A stretch of DNA of 64,000 nt from Microcaldota archaeon (GTDB lineage Archaea > Micrarchaeota > Micrarchaeia > Anstonellales > Anstonellaceae). The position numbers and the translations under genes were made by a program. Of the stretch, positions 15,862 to 24,655 are shown piece by piece (the first letter of the stretch is position 1; each line of letters starts with the position of its first letter). Under the pieces are notes generated by a model. That model was not told the DNA's origin. It saw only the letters and a list, made by a program, of their open reading frames with translations, and did no database searches. The DNA lies in the NCBI GenBank assembly GCA_026414325.1, contig JAOAJF010000001.1, forward strand, positions 76,824 through 140,823. Reading direction: 5' to 3'.

Positions 15862-16581
15862 ATGGAAAAACAAAATTTAAATTTTAAATCATTTTTCTTA
15901 AATCCATCTAAGGTTATCAAAGAAATAAAAGTTTATGATTTTAGCTATAAGGATTTTTTCTTAACTATTCTTTTTTATGCTTTTTTTATGGCTTTAACAA
16001 GCACTTTAGACTATACTGTATCTTTTATTTATAACCCAATTATTGTTCAGCACAAATCTATTGGTTTTTATAAAATAATTTCCTCTACTCTTATTTCTAC
16101 TCTGTTTTCATTTCTTTTCTTACTCTTGTTATATTTTTTATCTGGGATAATACTATTTTTTGCTTCAAAAAAATTAAACAAAGTTGTAAAATTTCAAAAC
16201 TTACTTTGTTTATTGTCCCTGCCTTTAGCAATGGCATTTAAAGTGTTCTTAGTTTTTTTTATTCTTTCAGCATTGTTGAAGTTTTTACTTCTTTCTCCAT
16301 ATTTGCCTCCTTATGTTAACTTTCAACACAATTTTGACAGGCCAACTCTTTTGCTTTTAGTTGAAGTAGATGCATTAATCGTTAAAATAGGCTCGATACT
16401 TTCTATATTAATTTATTTATTTTATCCCTTTTTTATAATCAAAGAACTTTTTGAAGTTTCTTTTAGCAAAGCATTTGGGCTTTATCTATTGTTTTTAATA
16501 TCTTATCCACTAGCTAAATTTTTATTAAACGTGTTATATCTATTTCTTTTTAACTTTCTAAATTTAGAAAAAATCTTTTAA
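15862..16581 (+). CDS. Yip1-family membrane protein (copy 1 of 3)
   Basis: 239 residues. A short soluble head with the motif F-F-L-N-P-S-K-V-I-K-E-I followed by Y-S-Y/F-K-D-F precedes five hydrophobic segments. The same head, F-x-x-P-x-x-x-I-K, begins each of the two genes that follow, and the overall layout is that of Yip1-domain proteins, widely distributed membrane proteins of unknown role in prokaryotes. This copy is the most diverged of the three and has a longer polar loop in the middle (about 140-165). ATG at 15862 is favoured over two TTG codons upstream. The gene is divergent from the SRP RNA. Confidence 0.7.
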   Translation: MEKQNLNFKSFFLNPSKVIKEIKVYDFSYKDFFLTILFYAFFMALTSTLDYTVSFIYNPIIVQHKSIGFYKIISSTLISTLFSFLFLLLLYFLSGIILFFASKKLNKVVKFQNLLCLLSLPLAMAFKVFLVFFILSALLKFLLLSPYLPPYVNFQHNFDRPTLLLLVEVDALIVKIGSILSILIYLFYPFFIIKELFEVSFSKAFGLYLLFLISYPLAKFLLNVLYLFLFNFLNLEKIF

Positions 16582-16612
16582 ATCTTATTATTTTAATAGT
16601 TATGTGATTATT

Positions 16613-17227
16613 ATGGAAAATATAGCTGTTTTTCAAAATCTGCTTTTTAAACCAGCGGACACAATAAAGCAACTCAACACAAAAGACTACTCTTACAAAG
16701 ACGTCTTTCTAAATGTGCTGTTAATATCCTTTTTATTGAGTTTTGCAGGTTTTGTCTCATCTATTTTTATCTTAAATTCAGATTTGTTTGCTGCACTAAT
16801 TGGCCTTGTATTTACTTTAGTAATTTATTCTATTCTTTTTTTTGTGTTTGGTCTAATTTTTAGTTCTATTTTTTCATTTATTGCAAAATTATTGGGAGGA
16901 AAACAATCAGTAAAGGTCTTAAATTTATTTTATTTGTATTCTACTTTGTCTATCCCATTCACAGCAATTATTGCACTTTTAATTATTCTTTCTTTACTTC
17001 CATTAATCGGATCAATCTTTGGTTTGCTTAACCTCTTAGTATCTTTAGTTACCCTTTACTATATAACAATATTAATAAGAGAAGTCTTTGAAATCTCAAC
17101 TCTAAAGGCAGTTGCTGTATGGCTTTTACCAGTAATAATTTTTGCACTTATCATTTTCATTCTAATTATATTTTTAGGGGCTGCTCTTTTAAGCCTTATT
17201 TTAAGTGCAAAACCCCCAGCAGCTTAA
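16613..17227 (+). CDS. Yip1-family membrane protein (copy 2 of 3)
   Basis: 204 residues. The head L-L-F-K-P-A-D-T-I-K-Q-L precedes five transmembrane segments; the conserved cytoplasmic loop A-K-L-L-G-G-K-Q-S-V-K-V near residue 90 and I-R-E-V-F-E-I-S-T-L-K-A-V-A-V-W near 155 are characteristic of the family. These landmarks recur in copy 3 almost unchanged. GTGAT at 16604 sits before ATG 16613 and serves better as a ribosome binding site than as a GTG start. Confidence 0.8.
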   Translation: MENIAVFQNLLFKPADTIKQLNTKDYSYKDVFLNVLLISFLLSFAGFVSSIFILNSDLFAALIGLVFTLVIYSILFFVFGLIFSSIFSFIAKLLGGKQSVKVLNLFYLYSTLSIPFTAIIALLIILSLLPLIGSIFGLLNLLVSLVTLYYITILIREVFEISTLKAVAVWLLPVIIFALIIFILIIFLGAALLSLILSAKPPAA

Positions 17228-17381
17228 AACTTTTTCTTTTTTATTTTTTCCCTTCTTTTTCTTTTTTGCTAGCAAATGCTCTATTGTATTTGTGATAAAG
17301 TTCTATTTTGTTCAACTGGGTTTAGCTAATTATTAAAAATTATTATAAATCTTCCTATTAAAATATTAAATGTGAAGCCTT

Positions 17382-18020
17382 ATGTTCAACATATCTGAAT
17401 ATTTCTATCTTTTAAAGGACTTATTTACTAAGCCAGCAGAAACTGTTAAAAAACTAAAAAGAAAAAACTATGGTTTTTCACACTCTCTGCCAAATATTTT
17501 AATTCCAGTCATATTTTTTACTATCTTCTCTTTTCTAAGTTTTCTTTCTCAATTAGATTTTTCAGGAGCAGTTATAACTCTGTTTTTAAGCCCTGTTTTG
17601 GGTTTAATTGGTTTTAGCCTTGGAATTCTAATTTCTAGTGCTATTTTTATTTTTCTTGCAAAAGTACTTGGAGGAAAAGAAGTAAAACTCCAAACATTTT
17701 TCTACATTCTTTCTCTGTTCTATAGTCCATTTACTATATTAAACTCCTTCTTTTTATTTTTAACAAGCATTCCACTAATTGGTCTAATTTTTGCAGTATT
17801 TACTTTTCTTGGATCATTAGTTTTATGTTTAATTGGTCTATATTTCTTAACTATCATAATAAGAGAAACATTTGAACTTTCTACCCTCAGAGCAATAGCA
17901 GTCTGGTTTTTACCAACAATAGTGCTAATATTTCTTGCTATACTTGTTGGGCTAATTGTAGGAGCTGTGCTAGGCATTGCTCTTTTAAGCCTCCTACTAA
18001 AGCTATCAACAATATCCTAA
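17382..18020 (+). CDS. Yip1-family membrane protein (copy 3 of 3)
   Basis: 212 residues. It has the head L-F-T-K-P-A-E-T-V-K-K-L, the loop A-K-V-L-G-G-K-E-V-K near residue 96 and I-R-E-T-F-E-L-S-T-L-R-A-I-A-V-W near 162. It aligns closely with copy 2, so these two arose from the later duplication. GTGAAG precedes the ATG by a few bases. A gap of 154 bp with its own A/T-rich stretch separates it from copy 2, so it may have its own promoter. Confidence 0.8.
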   Translation: MFNISEYFYLLKDLFTKPAETVKKLKRKNYGFSHSLPNILIPVIFFTIFSFLSFLSQLDFSGAVITLFLSPVLGLIGFSLGILISSAIFIFLAKVLGGKEVKLQTFFYILSLFYSPFTILNSFFLFLTSIPLIGLIFAVFTFLGSLVLCLIGLYFLTIIIRETFELSTLRAIAVWFLPTIVLIFLAILVGLIVGAVLGIALLSLLLKLSTIS

Positions 18021-18109
18021 ACGAGTTAAATTTTTATTTTTTTATTAAATTTTTCTCTACTTCTAATTTTTAAATTACAAAATAGTTTGCAAAAGCAGTA
18101 AGTCAAAAG

Positions 18110-18196
18110 CGCCGGGGGGGAGATTTGAACTCCCGCGTGGGTTTCCCCACAACAGGTTAGCAACCTGCCGCACTAACCAGGCTATGCGACCCCAGC
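18110..18196 (-). tRNA. tRNA-Ser(GCU)
   Basis: 87 nt. The acceptor GCUGGGG pairs with CCCCGGC, the D arm closes with GCAU/GUGC, the anticodon stem GCAGG/CCUGU encloses a loop with anticodon GCU (18159-18161), a long variable arm (UGUGGGGAAACCCACG) follows, and the T arm is GGGAG-UUCAAAU-CUCCC. The long variable arm and GCU anticodon identify a serine tRNA reading AGC/AGU. The discriminator is G. No 3' CCA is encoded. An A/T-rich TATA-like element (acatatttaaaag, 18221-18233) lies about 30 nt upstream on this strand. Confidence 0.97.
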
Positions 18197-18254
18197 ATTT
18201 ACATTAAATCTATAAATAAAACATATTTAAAAGCTCTATAGTTCTTTTTATTTT

Positions 18255-18665
18255 ATGGCAAATTGGCTTACTCATCTAAGCAAAATCGTCAAATACCCAA
18301 AAAAAATAAAGATAAAAAAAGAAGAGTTTTTAATCCCCTCTCCAAATCAAATAAAAAAATTAATGCAAAGGCCAAAAGCCAAAAAACTTCTAAGCACGCA
18401 ACAAATATTAAACTATTTAGAAAAAAAATACAAATTAAAAGTTTATCCTAAAGCTTTTAAACTATTTTTATGGGCAATTGCAGATAGTCAGGAGCCTTCC
18501 TTTCCGTTCTGGAGAACTATTGGCCCAAATGGTGAATTATTAGAAGAATTTGCTGACAAAATTTTTCTTCAAGCAAATTTTTTAAGAAAAGAAGGACACA
18601 TAATTATCAGAAAAGGAAAAAATCTAATAGTAAAAAATTTTCAAAAAAAGCTAATTAAACTCTAA
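18255..18665 (+). CDS. MGMT/ATL-like DNA-binding fold protein
   Basis: 136 residues. The C-terminal 90 residues follow the order of the DNA-binding domain of O6-alkylguanine-DNA alkyltransferases: L-S-T-Q-Q-I-L-N-Y-L near residue 55, then F-P-F-W-R-T-I-G-P-N-G-E-L near 88, then L-Q-A-N-F-L-R-K-E-G-H near 115. The family's acceptor motif is P-C-H-R; here the site reads P-F-W-R, so there is no acceptor cysteine. This is the situation in alkyltransferase-like (ATL) proteins, which bind lesions and recruit excision repair. The N-terminus is Lys-rich. The assignment rests on a moderate resemblance. Confidence 0.5.
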   Translation: MANWLTHLSKIVKYPKKIKIKKEEFLIPSPNQIKKLMQRPKAKKLLSTQQILNYLEKKYKLKVYPKAFKLFLWAIADSQEPSFPFWRTIGPNGELLEEFADKIFLQANFLRKEGHIIIRKGKNLIVKNFQKKLIKL

Positions 18666-18694
18666 TTTATCTATATATTTTTCTATACTCTAAT

Positions 18695-19252
18695 TTATCT
18701 ATACTCTAACTCTCCATGGCCTGGGCAGAGAACTTTCCATTTTAATTTTTCTAAAAGCTCTAAGCTCTTTTTCATTTCTAGCTTACAACCACCTAAATCA
18801 GTTCTTCCGCAAATTCCATCTGCAAACAAAGTATCTCCACTAAACAATATTTTTGTATTTTTTTCAAATAAGCATATGCTACCAGGAGTGTGTCCAGGGG
18901 TTGGTATAACCTCTAAAACATATTTTCCAAATTCAAAAATTTTTTGCTCAATTTTTTTTGTATTTTTAGGTATGAACATGTATGGCAATTTCTCATCTTC
19001 ATTCTCAGAAATATATGCTGTCCAATTTTTTTGTACTCCTGCACAATGATCAAAATGGCCATGGGTTAGTATACAAATCTTTGGTAAAAAATCCAGCAAG
19101 TCCTTTCCATCCCCAGCATCGATTAATAATATTTGGTTTTTATCATCTAATATAATATAGCGATTAGAGCAGATTCTTTCAGCTACTTGTAAATAATATA
19201 TCTCCTCTTCGTCCAAAACTTTTTTAAAATCCTTCAAACTTATTTTTCTCAT
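18695..19252 (-). CDS. Metallo-beta-lactamase-fold hydrolase, glyoxalase II-like
   Basis: 185 residues. T-H-G-H-F-D-H-C-A-G lies near residue 62, P-G-H-T-P-G-S-I-C near 116, F-S-G-D-T-L-F near 134, and C-P-G-H-G-E near 177, the complete metal site of the glyoxalase II-like subgroup. It probably hydrolyses a thioester or related substrate; the natural substrate is unknown. Its start overlaps the stop of the NFACT-R gene by four bases, so the two are likely one operon. Confidence 0.88.
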   Translation of the reverse strand: MRKISLKDFKKVLDEEEIYYLQVAERICSNRYIILDDKNQILLIDAGDGKDLLDFLPKICILTHGHFDHCAGVQKNWTAYISENEDEKLPYMFIPKNTKKIEQKIFEFGKYVLEVIPTPGHTPGSICLFEKNTKILFSGDTLFADGICGRTDLGGCKLEMKKSLELLEKLKWKVLCPGHGELEYR

Positions 19253-20046
19253 CTTATTTCAAAACCTCCTGCGGGCAACAAAGGTCCAATCTTTTCTTTT
19301 TTCATCTTTATTTTCTGAGCTATAAGCTCAATAGCTTTTTCCTTTTCAATATCTCCAGGATATAGCAAAATTTGATTAGAAGAGCTTTTGCTATGAAGAT
19401 TTGGTAGAACATACGCCTCTTCATTTTCGATTATTATTTTTAAAGCAAGTTGAACGTTTTTTAGCCAATTTCTTTTTCCTAAAATTAAAAAAGCTCCTTT
19501 TCCAACATATTGGCCTTGGCTATATTTACTTACTTGCTCTTTTTTTACATAGTAAACATCTATTGTAGCTAGCCTTTTTTTCCAAGCTGATGAATATGCT
19601 GCTGCCCACTGAGCAGCTTGAACTCTATCCTCTTCCTTTGCATTAGCCCCATTTTTTAAAATCGTAGCAGGTGCACCAATCATATCTGCATGAAAAAATA
19701 AATCCTCATCCTTTAAATATTTAGAATAAAGCTCATCATTTTGCTTAGCATTTTTTCCAGCTATCACTAAAAAACCATTGGTTGTATAAAACCATAAAAA
19801 ATTTTCATACCATTTTTTTTGTTTTTTTATCTCTTGTTTTTGTTTTTGAGTTTCAGCCTTAGTAGTTGAAATATTTTTAATCTCTTCTTTAGTTTTTTCT
19901 ATTTCTTGTAGAATTTTTCTTTTTTTTTCTTCAAGCTGCTTAAGTTTTTGATAGAGCTCTTCTAAGTTTTTCCAAACACTTTTAGTACAATCTAACTCTA
20001 ATTCAATTTTTTCATTAGAAGAAATTTCTTTTGCAGCTTCATCCAT
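19249..20046 (-). CDS. Coiled coil plus NFACT-R (Tae2/RqcH C-terminal part only)
   Basis: 265 residues. Residues about 25-85 are a Lys/Glu coiled coil. Residues about 83-200 contain the NFACT-R (DUF814) pattern: W-Y-E-N-F-L-W-F-Y-T-T-N-G-F-L-V-I-A-G-K-N-A-K then H-A-D-M-I-G-A-P and A-A-A-Y-S-S-A-W-K. Full-length archaeal Tae2/RqcH proteins, which act on stalled large ribosomal subunits, start with a NFACT-N domain and HhH region of several hundred residues; neither is present here or in the gap upstream. Stand-alone NFACT-R proteins are known in comparative studies, so it may be a genuine short form. Confidence 0.8.
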   Translation of the reverse strand: MDEAAKEISSNEKIELELDCTKSVWKNLEELYQKLKQLEEKKRKILQEIEKTKEEIKNISTTKAETQKQKQEIKKQKKWYENFLWFYTTNGFLVIAGKNAKQNDELYSKYLKDEDLFFHADMIGAPATILKNGANAKEEDRVQAAQWAAAYSSAWKKRLATIDVYYVKKEQVSKYSQGQYVGKGAFLILGKRNWLKNVQLALKIIIENEEAYVLPNLHSKSSSNQILLYPGDIEKEKAIELIAQKIKMKKEKIGPLLPAGGFEIR

Positions 20047-20089
20047 ATTAATTTTTTAATTGTTAGGCTATTAATATTTTTGTATTTGT

Positions 20090-20509
20090 ATGGAAAAAGA
20101 GCTTGAAAAAAATTATCGCTTTGTAATAGTGGACACAAACTTTTGGCTTTTATTTTATGAAAGGGCCATAAATATAATCGAAGGTATTGAAAATCTATTT
20201 AGCTACAAACCATTTTTGATCTTAGTTCCAACCTCTATTTTAGCAGAATTAAAAATTTTTTCTTCTAAAAAAAATAAACGAGCAGTAGCTGCAAAATCCT
20301 GCCTCCTGCTAATTAATAAACTAAAAGAAGAAAAAAAACTCAAGATTGTTCCAACCAAGGATAAAAACGCAGATTCCTTTATTATTACTCTAGCAAGAAA
20401 AGTAAGAGCTTATGTAGCAACATCAGATAAAAAATTAATCTCTAAACTAAGAAAATATAAAATAAAAATTATTACACTTAAAGACAAACACCTAATTTCT
20501 TTCCTTTAA
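20090..20509 (+). CDS. PIN-domain nuclease-like protein (Fcf1/VapC9 type)
   Basis: 139 residues. A PIN fold with V-D-T-N-F near residue 15, E in L-A-E-L-K near 56 and D-S-F-I near 97, followed by A-T-S-D-K-K-L near 116, gives the four acidic metal ligands. The A-T-x-D-x-x-L ending is that of the Fcf1/Utp24-like archaeal group that includes rRNA-processing proteins rather than of plasmid VapC toxins, and no antitoxin gene lies next to it. An RNA substrate is likely; its identity is inference. Confidence 0.85.
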   Translation: MEKELEKNYRFVIVDTNFWLLFYERAINIIEGIENLFSYKPFLILVPTSILAELKIFSSKKNKRAVAAKSCLLLINKLKEEKKLKIVPTKDKNADSFIITLARKVRAYVATSDKKLISKLRKYKIKIITLKDKHLISFL

Positions 20510-20550
20510 TCTTTTTAACTTATAAACATTCTCAAAATTCAAACATAAAC

Positions 20551-20580
20551 TATAAAAAGCTAAATCCACATATTTTTATA
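20551..20580 (+). promoter_or_regulatory. Candidate TATA boxes of hppA
   Basis: TATAAAAAG at 20551-20559 and TATTTTTATA at 20571-20580 both lie at suitable distances before the pyrophosphatase gene. Either would give a leader that includes AGGGGGGGT at 20602-20610, the ribosome binding site of the ATG at 20615. Confidence 0.4.
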
Positions 20581-20614
20581 TTCCTTTACCAATAAAAAAG
20601 TAGGGGGGGTATCT

Positions 20615-22660
20615 ATGCTAAATTATTTACTAATCGCAGTACTTGTTTCAGCGTTAGTTTTAATCTATTCTTTTTTTATTGGAAGAAAGGTTCTTTCTTA
20701 TCCAGCAGGAAATGAAAAAATGCAAAAAATCTCTAAGGCAATAGCTGCTGGTTCGGATGCTTATCTAAAAAGACAATTTCTTACAATTCTTTTTCCTCTA
20801 GTTCTAATCTTTATTGTTCTTGCATTCTTTTTTGGAATTTATCCAGCTTTAGCATTTGTATTTGGAGCGCTTTTATCTGCATTAGTAGGATACTTTGGAA
20901 TGTATATTGCAGTTAGGGGAAATGTTCGAGCAGCTCAGGCAGCAACAAAATCCACAGCTGATGCTCTAAATGTTTCCTTTAAGGGAGGTCTAATTACTGG
21001 TCTTGCATTAATTGGTTTTGGGCTTTTAGGAATTAGTTTAATTTTTCTTCTAACTTATAATTTGTTTGCATCAAAAATTTACTCCACTTTAACTCATGAA
21101 TTTATTTCTTTCTTAACCTTAATGCTCACCTCCTTTGGTTTAGGTGCAAATCTTATCGCACTATTTATGAGAGTAGGTGGTGGAATTTATACTAAAGCTG
21201 CAGATGTAGGTGCTGACCTCGTAGGCAAAGTAGAAAAAAACATACCAGAAGATGATCCTAAAAATCCAGCAGTAATTGCTGATAATGTAGGGGACAATGT
21301 AGGCGATTGCGCTGGTATGGCAGCAGACGTTTTTGAATCTTATACTGTTTCAATAATAGCAGCAATCATCTTAGGTGCTATTGCATATGGTCAAATAGGC
21401 ACAGTTTTACCAATTATGCTTTATATAGTCGGAATAGTTGCTTCTTTACTTGGAACATTTTTTGTTAAGCTAAAAACAGAAGAGGAAAATCCAACAAATG
21501 CTCTCTTTAGAGGATTTTTTATCTCTATAATTTTTGCAGCCATTTTAGCTGCAGGTGTTATCTATTTATTAGTGCCAAACGAATTTTTCAAGGTCTTTTT
21601 AACAGTCTTAATAGGTCTAATAACCACAGGTATAATTGCATTTTTAACTGATTATTTCACAGGTACCAGCTATAGCCCAGTAAAAGAAATTTATCAGGCT
21701 TCAACCACTGGTGCTGGAACAAATATAATTACTGGAATCGGAATAGGTCTAAAGTCCTCAGTTGTTATGGCAATTGTTATCTCATTAGCAATATTTCTTG
21801 GCTATATTATAGATGGATTTTATGGAATTGCTCTTGTTGGAGTTGGAATTTTACTTCTAACAGGCTTTCTAATGGCAATGGATACTTTTGGTCCAATAGC
21901 AGATAATGCAGGTGGAATTAGCGAAATGGCAAATATGGGTAAAGAAGTTCAAGCAAGATTAGCAAAGTTAGATGCTCTTGGAAATACTACTAAAGCTCTA
22001 ACAAAAGGCTTTGCCATTGGCTCTGCTGCCTTAGCAGCCACATCCTTATTTTCTACCTATATTTCGGAAGTAAATTTAGAATTTATAAATATTGCAAACC
22101 CACTTGTCTTTATCGGAATACTTTTAGGTGCTTCTGTTCCATTTTTATTCTCTTCTCTAACAATGCTTTCGGTTGGTAGAGCAGCCTATGAAATTGTTAA
22201 GGAAGTGCGAGAACAATTTAAAGACGGCCTTATTATGGCAGGTAAAAAAGAGCCAAATTATGCTAAATGTGTAGATATCTCAACACAGGCAGCAATCAAA
22301 GAGCTTCTATTTCCTGCTGTTTTAGCCTTAGGCTCTCCAATCTTAATAGGATTTTTATTAGGGCCAGAAGCTTTAGGTGGATTTTTAGCAGGTGCAATAT
22401 CTAGTGGATTTTTAATGGCTGTTTTTATGGCTAACACTGGTGCAGCTTGGGATAATGCTAAAAAACTAATAGAGCATGAGGGAAAGAAAGGAACTGAAAT
22501 GCACAAAGCAGCAGTTGTTGGTGATACTGTTGGTGATCCATTTAAAGATACCTCTGGTCCAGCAATTAACCCATTATTAAAAGTAGTAAACATTGTCTCT
22601 ATTTTAATTGGTGGTTTATTAGTACTAAGCTATGCAAAATCTCTTATCCTCTGTTGTTAA
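20615..22660 (+). CDS. hppA: Membrane-bound proton-translocating pyrophosphatase
   Basis: 681 residues and about 16 transmembrane segments. It hydrolyses pyrophosphate and pumps protons across the membrane. The substrate site is intact: Y-T-K-A-A-D-V-G-A-D-L-V-G-K-V-E near residue 190, D-N-V-G-D-N-V-G-D-C-A-G-M near 225, and D-T-V-G-D-P-F-K-D-T-S-G-P near 635. The motif G-N-T-T-K-A has Lys where potassium-dependent enzymes have Ala, which places it in the potassium-independent H+ subclass. A strong Shine-Dalgarno run (AGGGGGGGT) precedes the ATG. Confidence 0.97.
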   Translation: MLNYLLIAVLVSALVLIYSFFIGRKVLSYPAGNEKMQKISKAIAAGSDAYLKRQFLTILFPLVLIFIVLAFFFGIYPALAFVFGALLSALVGYFGMYIAVRGNVRAAQAATKSTADALNVSFKGGLITGLALIGFGLLGISLIFLLTYNLFASKIYSTLTHEFISFLTLMLTSFGLGANLIALFMRVGGGIYTKAADVGADLVGKVEKNIPEDDPKNPAVIADNVGDNVGDCAGMAADVFESYTVSIIAAIILGAIAYGQIGTVLPIMLYIVGIVASLLGTFFVKLKTEEENPTNALFRGFFISIIFAAILAAGVIYLLVPNEFFKVFLTVLIGLITTGIIAFLTDYFTGTSYSPVKEIYQASTTGAGTNIITGIGIGLKSSVVMAIVISLAIFLGYIIDGFYGIALVGVGILLLTGFLMAMDTFGPIADNAGGISEMANMGKEVQARLAKLDALGNTTKALTKGFAIGSAALAATSLFSTYISEVNLEFINIANPLVFIGILLGASVPFLFSSLTMLSVGRAAYEIVKEVREQFKDGLIMAGKKEPNYAKCVDISTQAAIKELLFPAVLALGSPILIGFLLGPEALGGFLAGAISSGFLMAVFMANTGAAWDNAKKLIEHEGKKGTEMHKAAVVGDTVGDPFKDTSGPAINPLLKVVNIVSILIGGLLVLSYAKSLILCC

Positions 22661-22687
22661 AAAACCTCTTTTTTCATTTTTTTTATT

Positions 22688-23734
22688 TTAAAAAAACACA
22701 CTTAAAAATCCATGGAGAAGTGTTTTTACTACAAAATAAACAGCATAAGCACCAATAGCTAATAAGGGCATGTATTTAATTCCATATACTAATTTACCTT
22801 CAGCTATTACTCCAATAAAAATTGAAACAAAGAGCGAAGTTAAAAATATTAAAGCAAAAGCTACAGAGTTTACAAATTCTGCACTCAATCCAATTGTTGG
22901 ACTAATCATTGAAACAATAGTTTGTGCACTCGAGCCAGTTGTTGGCTTTAGACCTGTCTGTAATTTAGTAAATATTGCCAAAAATTCAGTAGATATTCCT
23001 AAAAGCACAGGCAGTCCTATTACCAATATAAAAATTAAAAATATGGTATATGTTTTAGTGTTTAGAACAGTCTCTTTTTTTAGTTCATCTAAGTCTCTTA
23101 TCTCTTCAGCAGCAGTTTCAAGCAAATTAGCAAGTTTTCCACCAGATTTTAAACCATTTTCAAAAAAAGCAATTGTTCTTCTTAAAACATCTGAATCAAT
23201 ATTTTCTGTAAGTGCATTTAGTGCATCAGTAAAGCTTTCAGTTCCTAAAGAGTAAGCAGCAACTTTTTTTACCTCTCGCTCTAACGGCCCAAATTCAGGC
23301 CTAGCTGCTGCCTGAAATGCAGCAAAAGGAGTAAGTCCGGCATGCATGTTTGCAGCAATCATCAGCAAAAAGTCAGGCAAAACTTCTTCCACTCTTTTAG
23401 TGGTGTCATGAATTAAATAATACAAGTGTAAATAAAACAAAGTTAAAATTAGAAAGAATACAATCACAAATATTACTATCATATAGCCAATCAAGTAAAC
23501 TATTTTTATATTTGGAAAAATCCCAAAACCAAAATCTATTTTTAAAAAGTAAGAAACAATTATTGGAAGAATTGAAAACAAAAAAGCAATTATTAATGCA
23601 GTCAATATTCTTGAACCAAGCCACAGCTGTGGAGGCTCAGCTATTCCAGCATAAGTTAGCATCTTTGAAAGTGTGGTATTAGCTAATTTAGGTTTAGTTT
23701 CAACAAACTTTTTGTTTATTATAATTTTTTTCAT
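22688..23734 (-). CDS. Type IV pilus platform protein, GspF/TadC-like (second copy)
   Basis: 348 residues. Two TM helices near 45-95, then a cytoplasmic T2SSF domain (V-L-P-D-F-L-L-M-I-A-A-N-M-H-A-G-L near residue 120, G-S-G/GK-L-A-N-L-L-E near 198) followed by three or four TM helices. It pairs with the gene at 23744-24628 to make the inner-membrane platform of an archaeal pilus. GGAGGT directly precedes its ATG. It is the last gene of the ATPase-platform operon. Confidence 0.85.
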   Translation of the reverse strand: MKKIIINKKFVETKPKLANTTLSKMLTYAGIAEPPQLWLGSRILTALIIAFLFSILPIIVSYFLKIDFGFGIFPNIKIVYLIGYMIVIFVIVFFLILTLFYLHLYYLIHDTTKRVEEVLPDFLLMIAANMHAGLTPFAAFQAAARPEFGPLEREVKKVAAYSLGTESFTDALNALTENIDSDVLRRTIAFFENGLKSGGKLANLLETAAEEIRDLDELKKETVLNTKTYTIFLIFILVIGLPVLLGISTEFLAIFTKLQTGLKPTTGSSAQTIVSMISPTIGLSAEFVNSVAFALIFLTSLFVSIFIGVIAEGKLVYGIKYMPLLAIGAYAVYFVVKTLLHGFLSVFF

Positions 23735-23743
23735 TTTAACCTC

Positions 23744-24628
23744 CTAACCATACATCTTAGGTCTTCTCACATACACATATCCGATTATTATAGCTTGAAC
23801 TATAAGAGAAATTACAATTAAAGTTAAATACACCTCAGGAGTTATTCCTAAAACTCCAAATACAGAAAAGATTACTAAAACAGTGCTCCCAACTGTTGGC
23901 AAAACTGCAGCAGCTAACAAATATATTAAAACTATAAAATTTAACTCAGCATTATATGCTTTTATTTGTTTTAATTGATCATCTACCAACATTTTTATTA
24001 TTCCTTTTAAGGTAGTTGTAAGATTAGTTCCAGACCTTATTGCTGTTACAAGTTGCCAACACATTTTTTTGAGGTATTTAGATTGATTTTTAATTGCCAT
24101 CTCTTCTAAGGCTTCTAATAAAGATTTACCGGTTCTAGTTTTAGCTGCAACTTCTTTAAATTCTACAGACACCTGCCCATAATCTCCTTCAGCAATATTT
24201 TCAATTGCCTGATAGAGAGGAATTCCAGAGCTTATCTGAATTAGCATGTCTCTAGAAGCAAAAATTAAGCCCCTATCTATTTTAGCAGCAACAGTTCTAG
24301 AAGTTATTTTAGGATAATACAAATTAAGTGCAAAAAAAGCAAGCGTACAGGCAATAAGTCCAACTAGGCCTAGAGCAATATTTTTTGGAAACTCAAAACC
24401 CCTAATTTGAGAAATTATTAACAAAAATCCAAAGGCAAATACTCCTATTATCAGGGCAGAAAAAAACGCACCTACTGCATAGGTTTCAGCATCCATCTCA
24501 ATATGGGCATTTCTAAGGTCATATTTTAGTCCTGGTATTATCTGAACTGTTTTTTGACCAATAGCTTTAAACCTGAGGGCAAGCTGCTCTATTGTTTTTT
24601 TATTTAAAAACATAAAACCTATTGCCAT
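23744..24628 (-). CDS. Type IV pilus platform protein, GspF/TadB-like (first copy)
   Basis: 294 residues. TM helices lie near 50-75 and 82-102, the T2SSF cytoplasmic domain follows (R-D-M-L-I-Q-I-S-S-G-I-P-L near residue 127, A-I-R-S-G-T-N-L near 192), and a C-terminal pair of TM helices ends the protein. Organisation and position between the ATPase and the second platform gene agree with an archaeal pilus assembly locus. Start ATG at 24628; an AGGGT stretch is just upstream. Confidence 0.85.
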   Translation of the reverse strand: MAIGFMFLNKKTIEQLALRFKAIGQKTVQIIPGLKYDLRNAHIEMDAETYAVGAFFSALIIGVFAFGFLLIISQIRGFEFPKNIALGLVGLIACTLAFFALNLYYPKITSRTVAAKIDRGLIFASRDMLIQISSGIPLYQAIENIAEGDYGQVSVEFKEVAAKTRTGKSLLEALEEMAIKNQSKYLKKMCWQLVTAIRSGTNLTTTLKGIIKMLVDDQLKQIKAYNAELNFIVLIYLLAAAVLPTVGSTVLVIFSVFGVLGITPEVYLTLIVISLIVQAIIIGYVYVRRPKMYG

Positions 24629-24655
24629 CTACTTACCCTTGGTTTTATTTTCAAG

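Noticed and set aside
18263..18451. A second frame within the MGMT-like gene
   Set aside because: It is an overlapping Lys-rich shadow frame in an A-rich stretch; the 18255-18665 frame is longer and carries the fold pattern.
20090..20509. PIN protein as a VapC toxin of a toxin-antitoxin pair
   Set aside because: No small antitoxin gene next to it, and the C-terminal motif is that of the Fcf1-like group.
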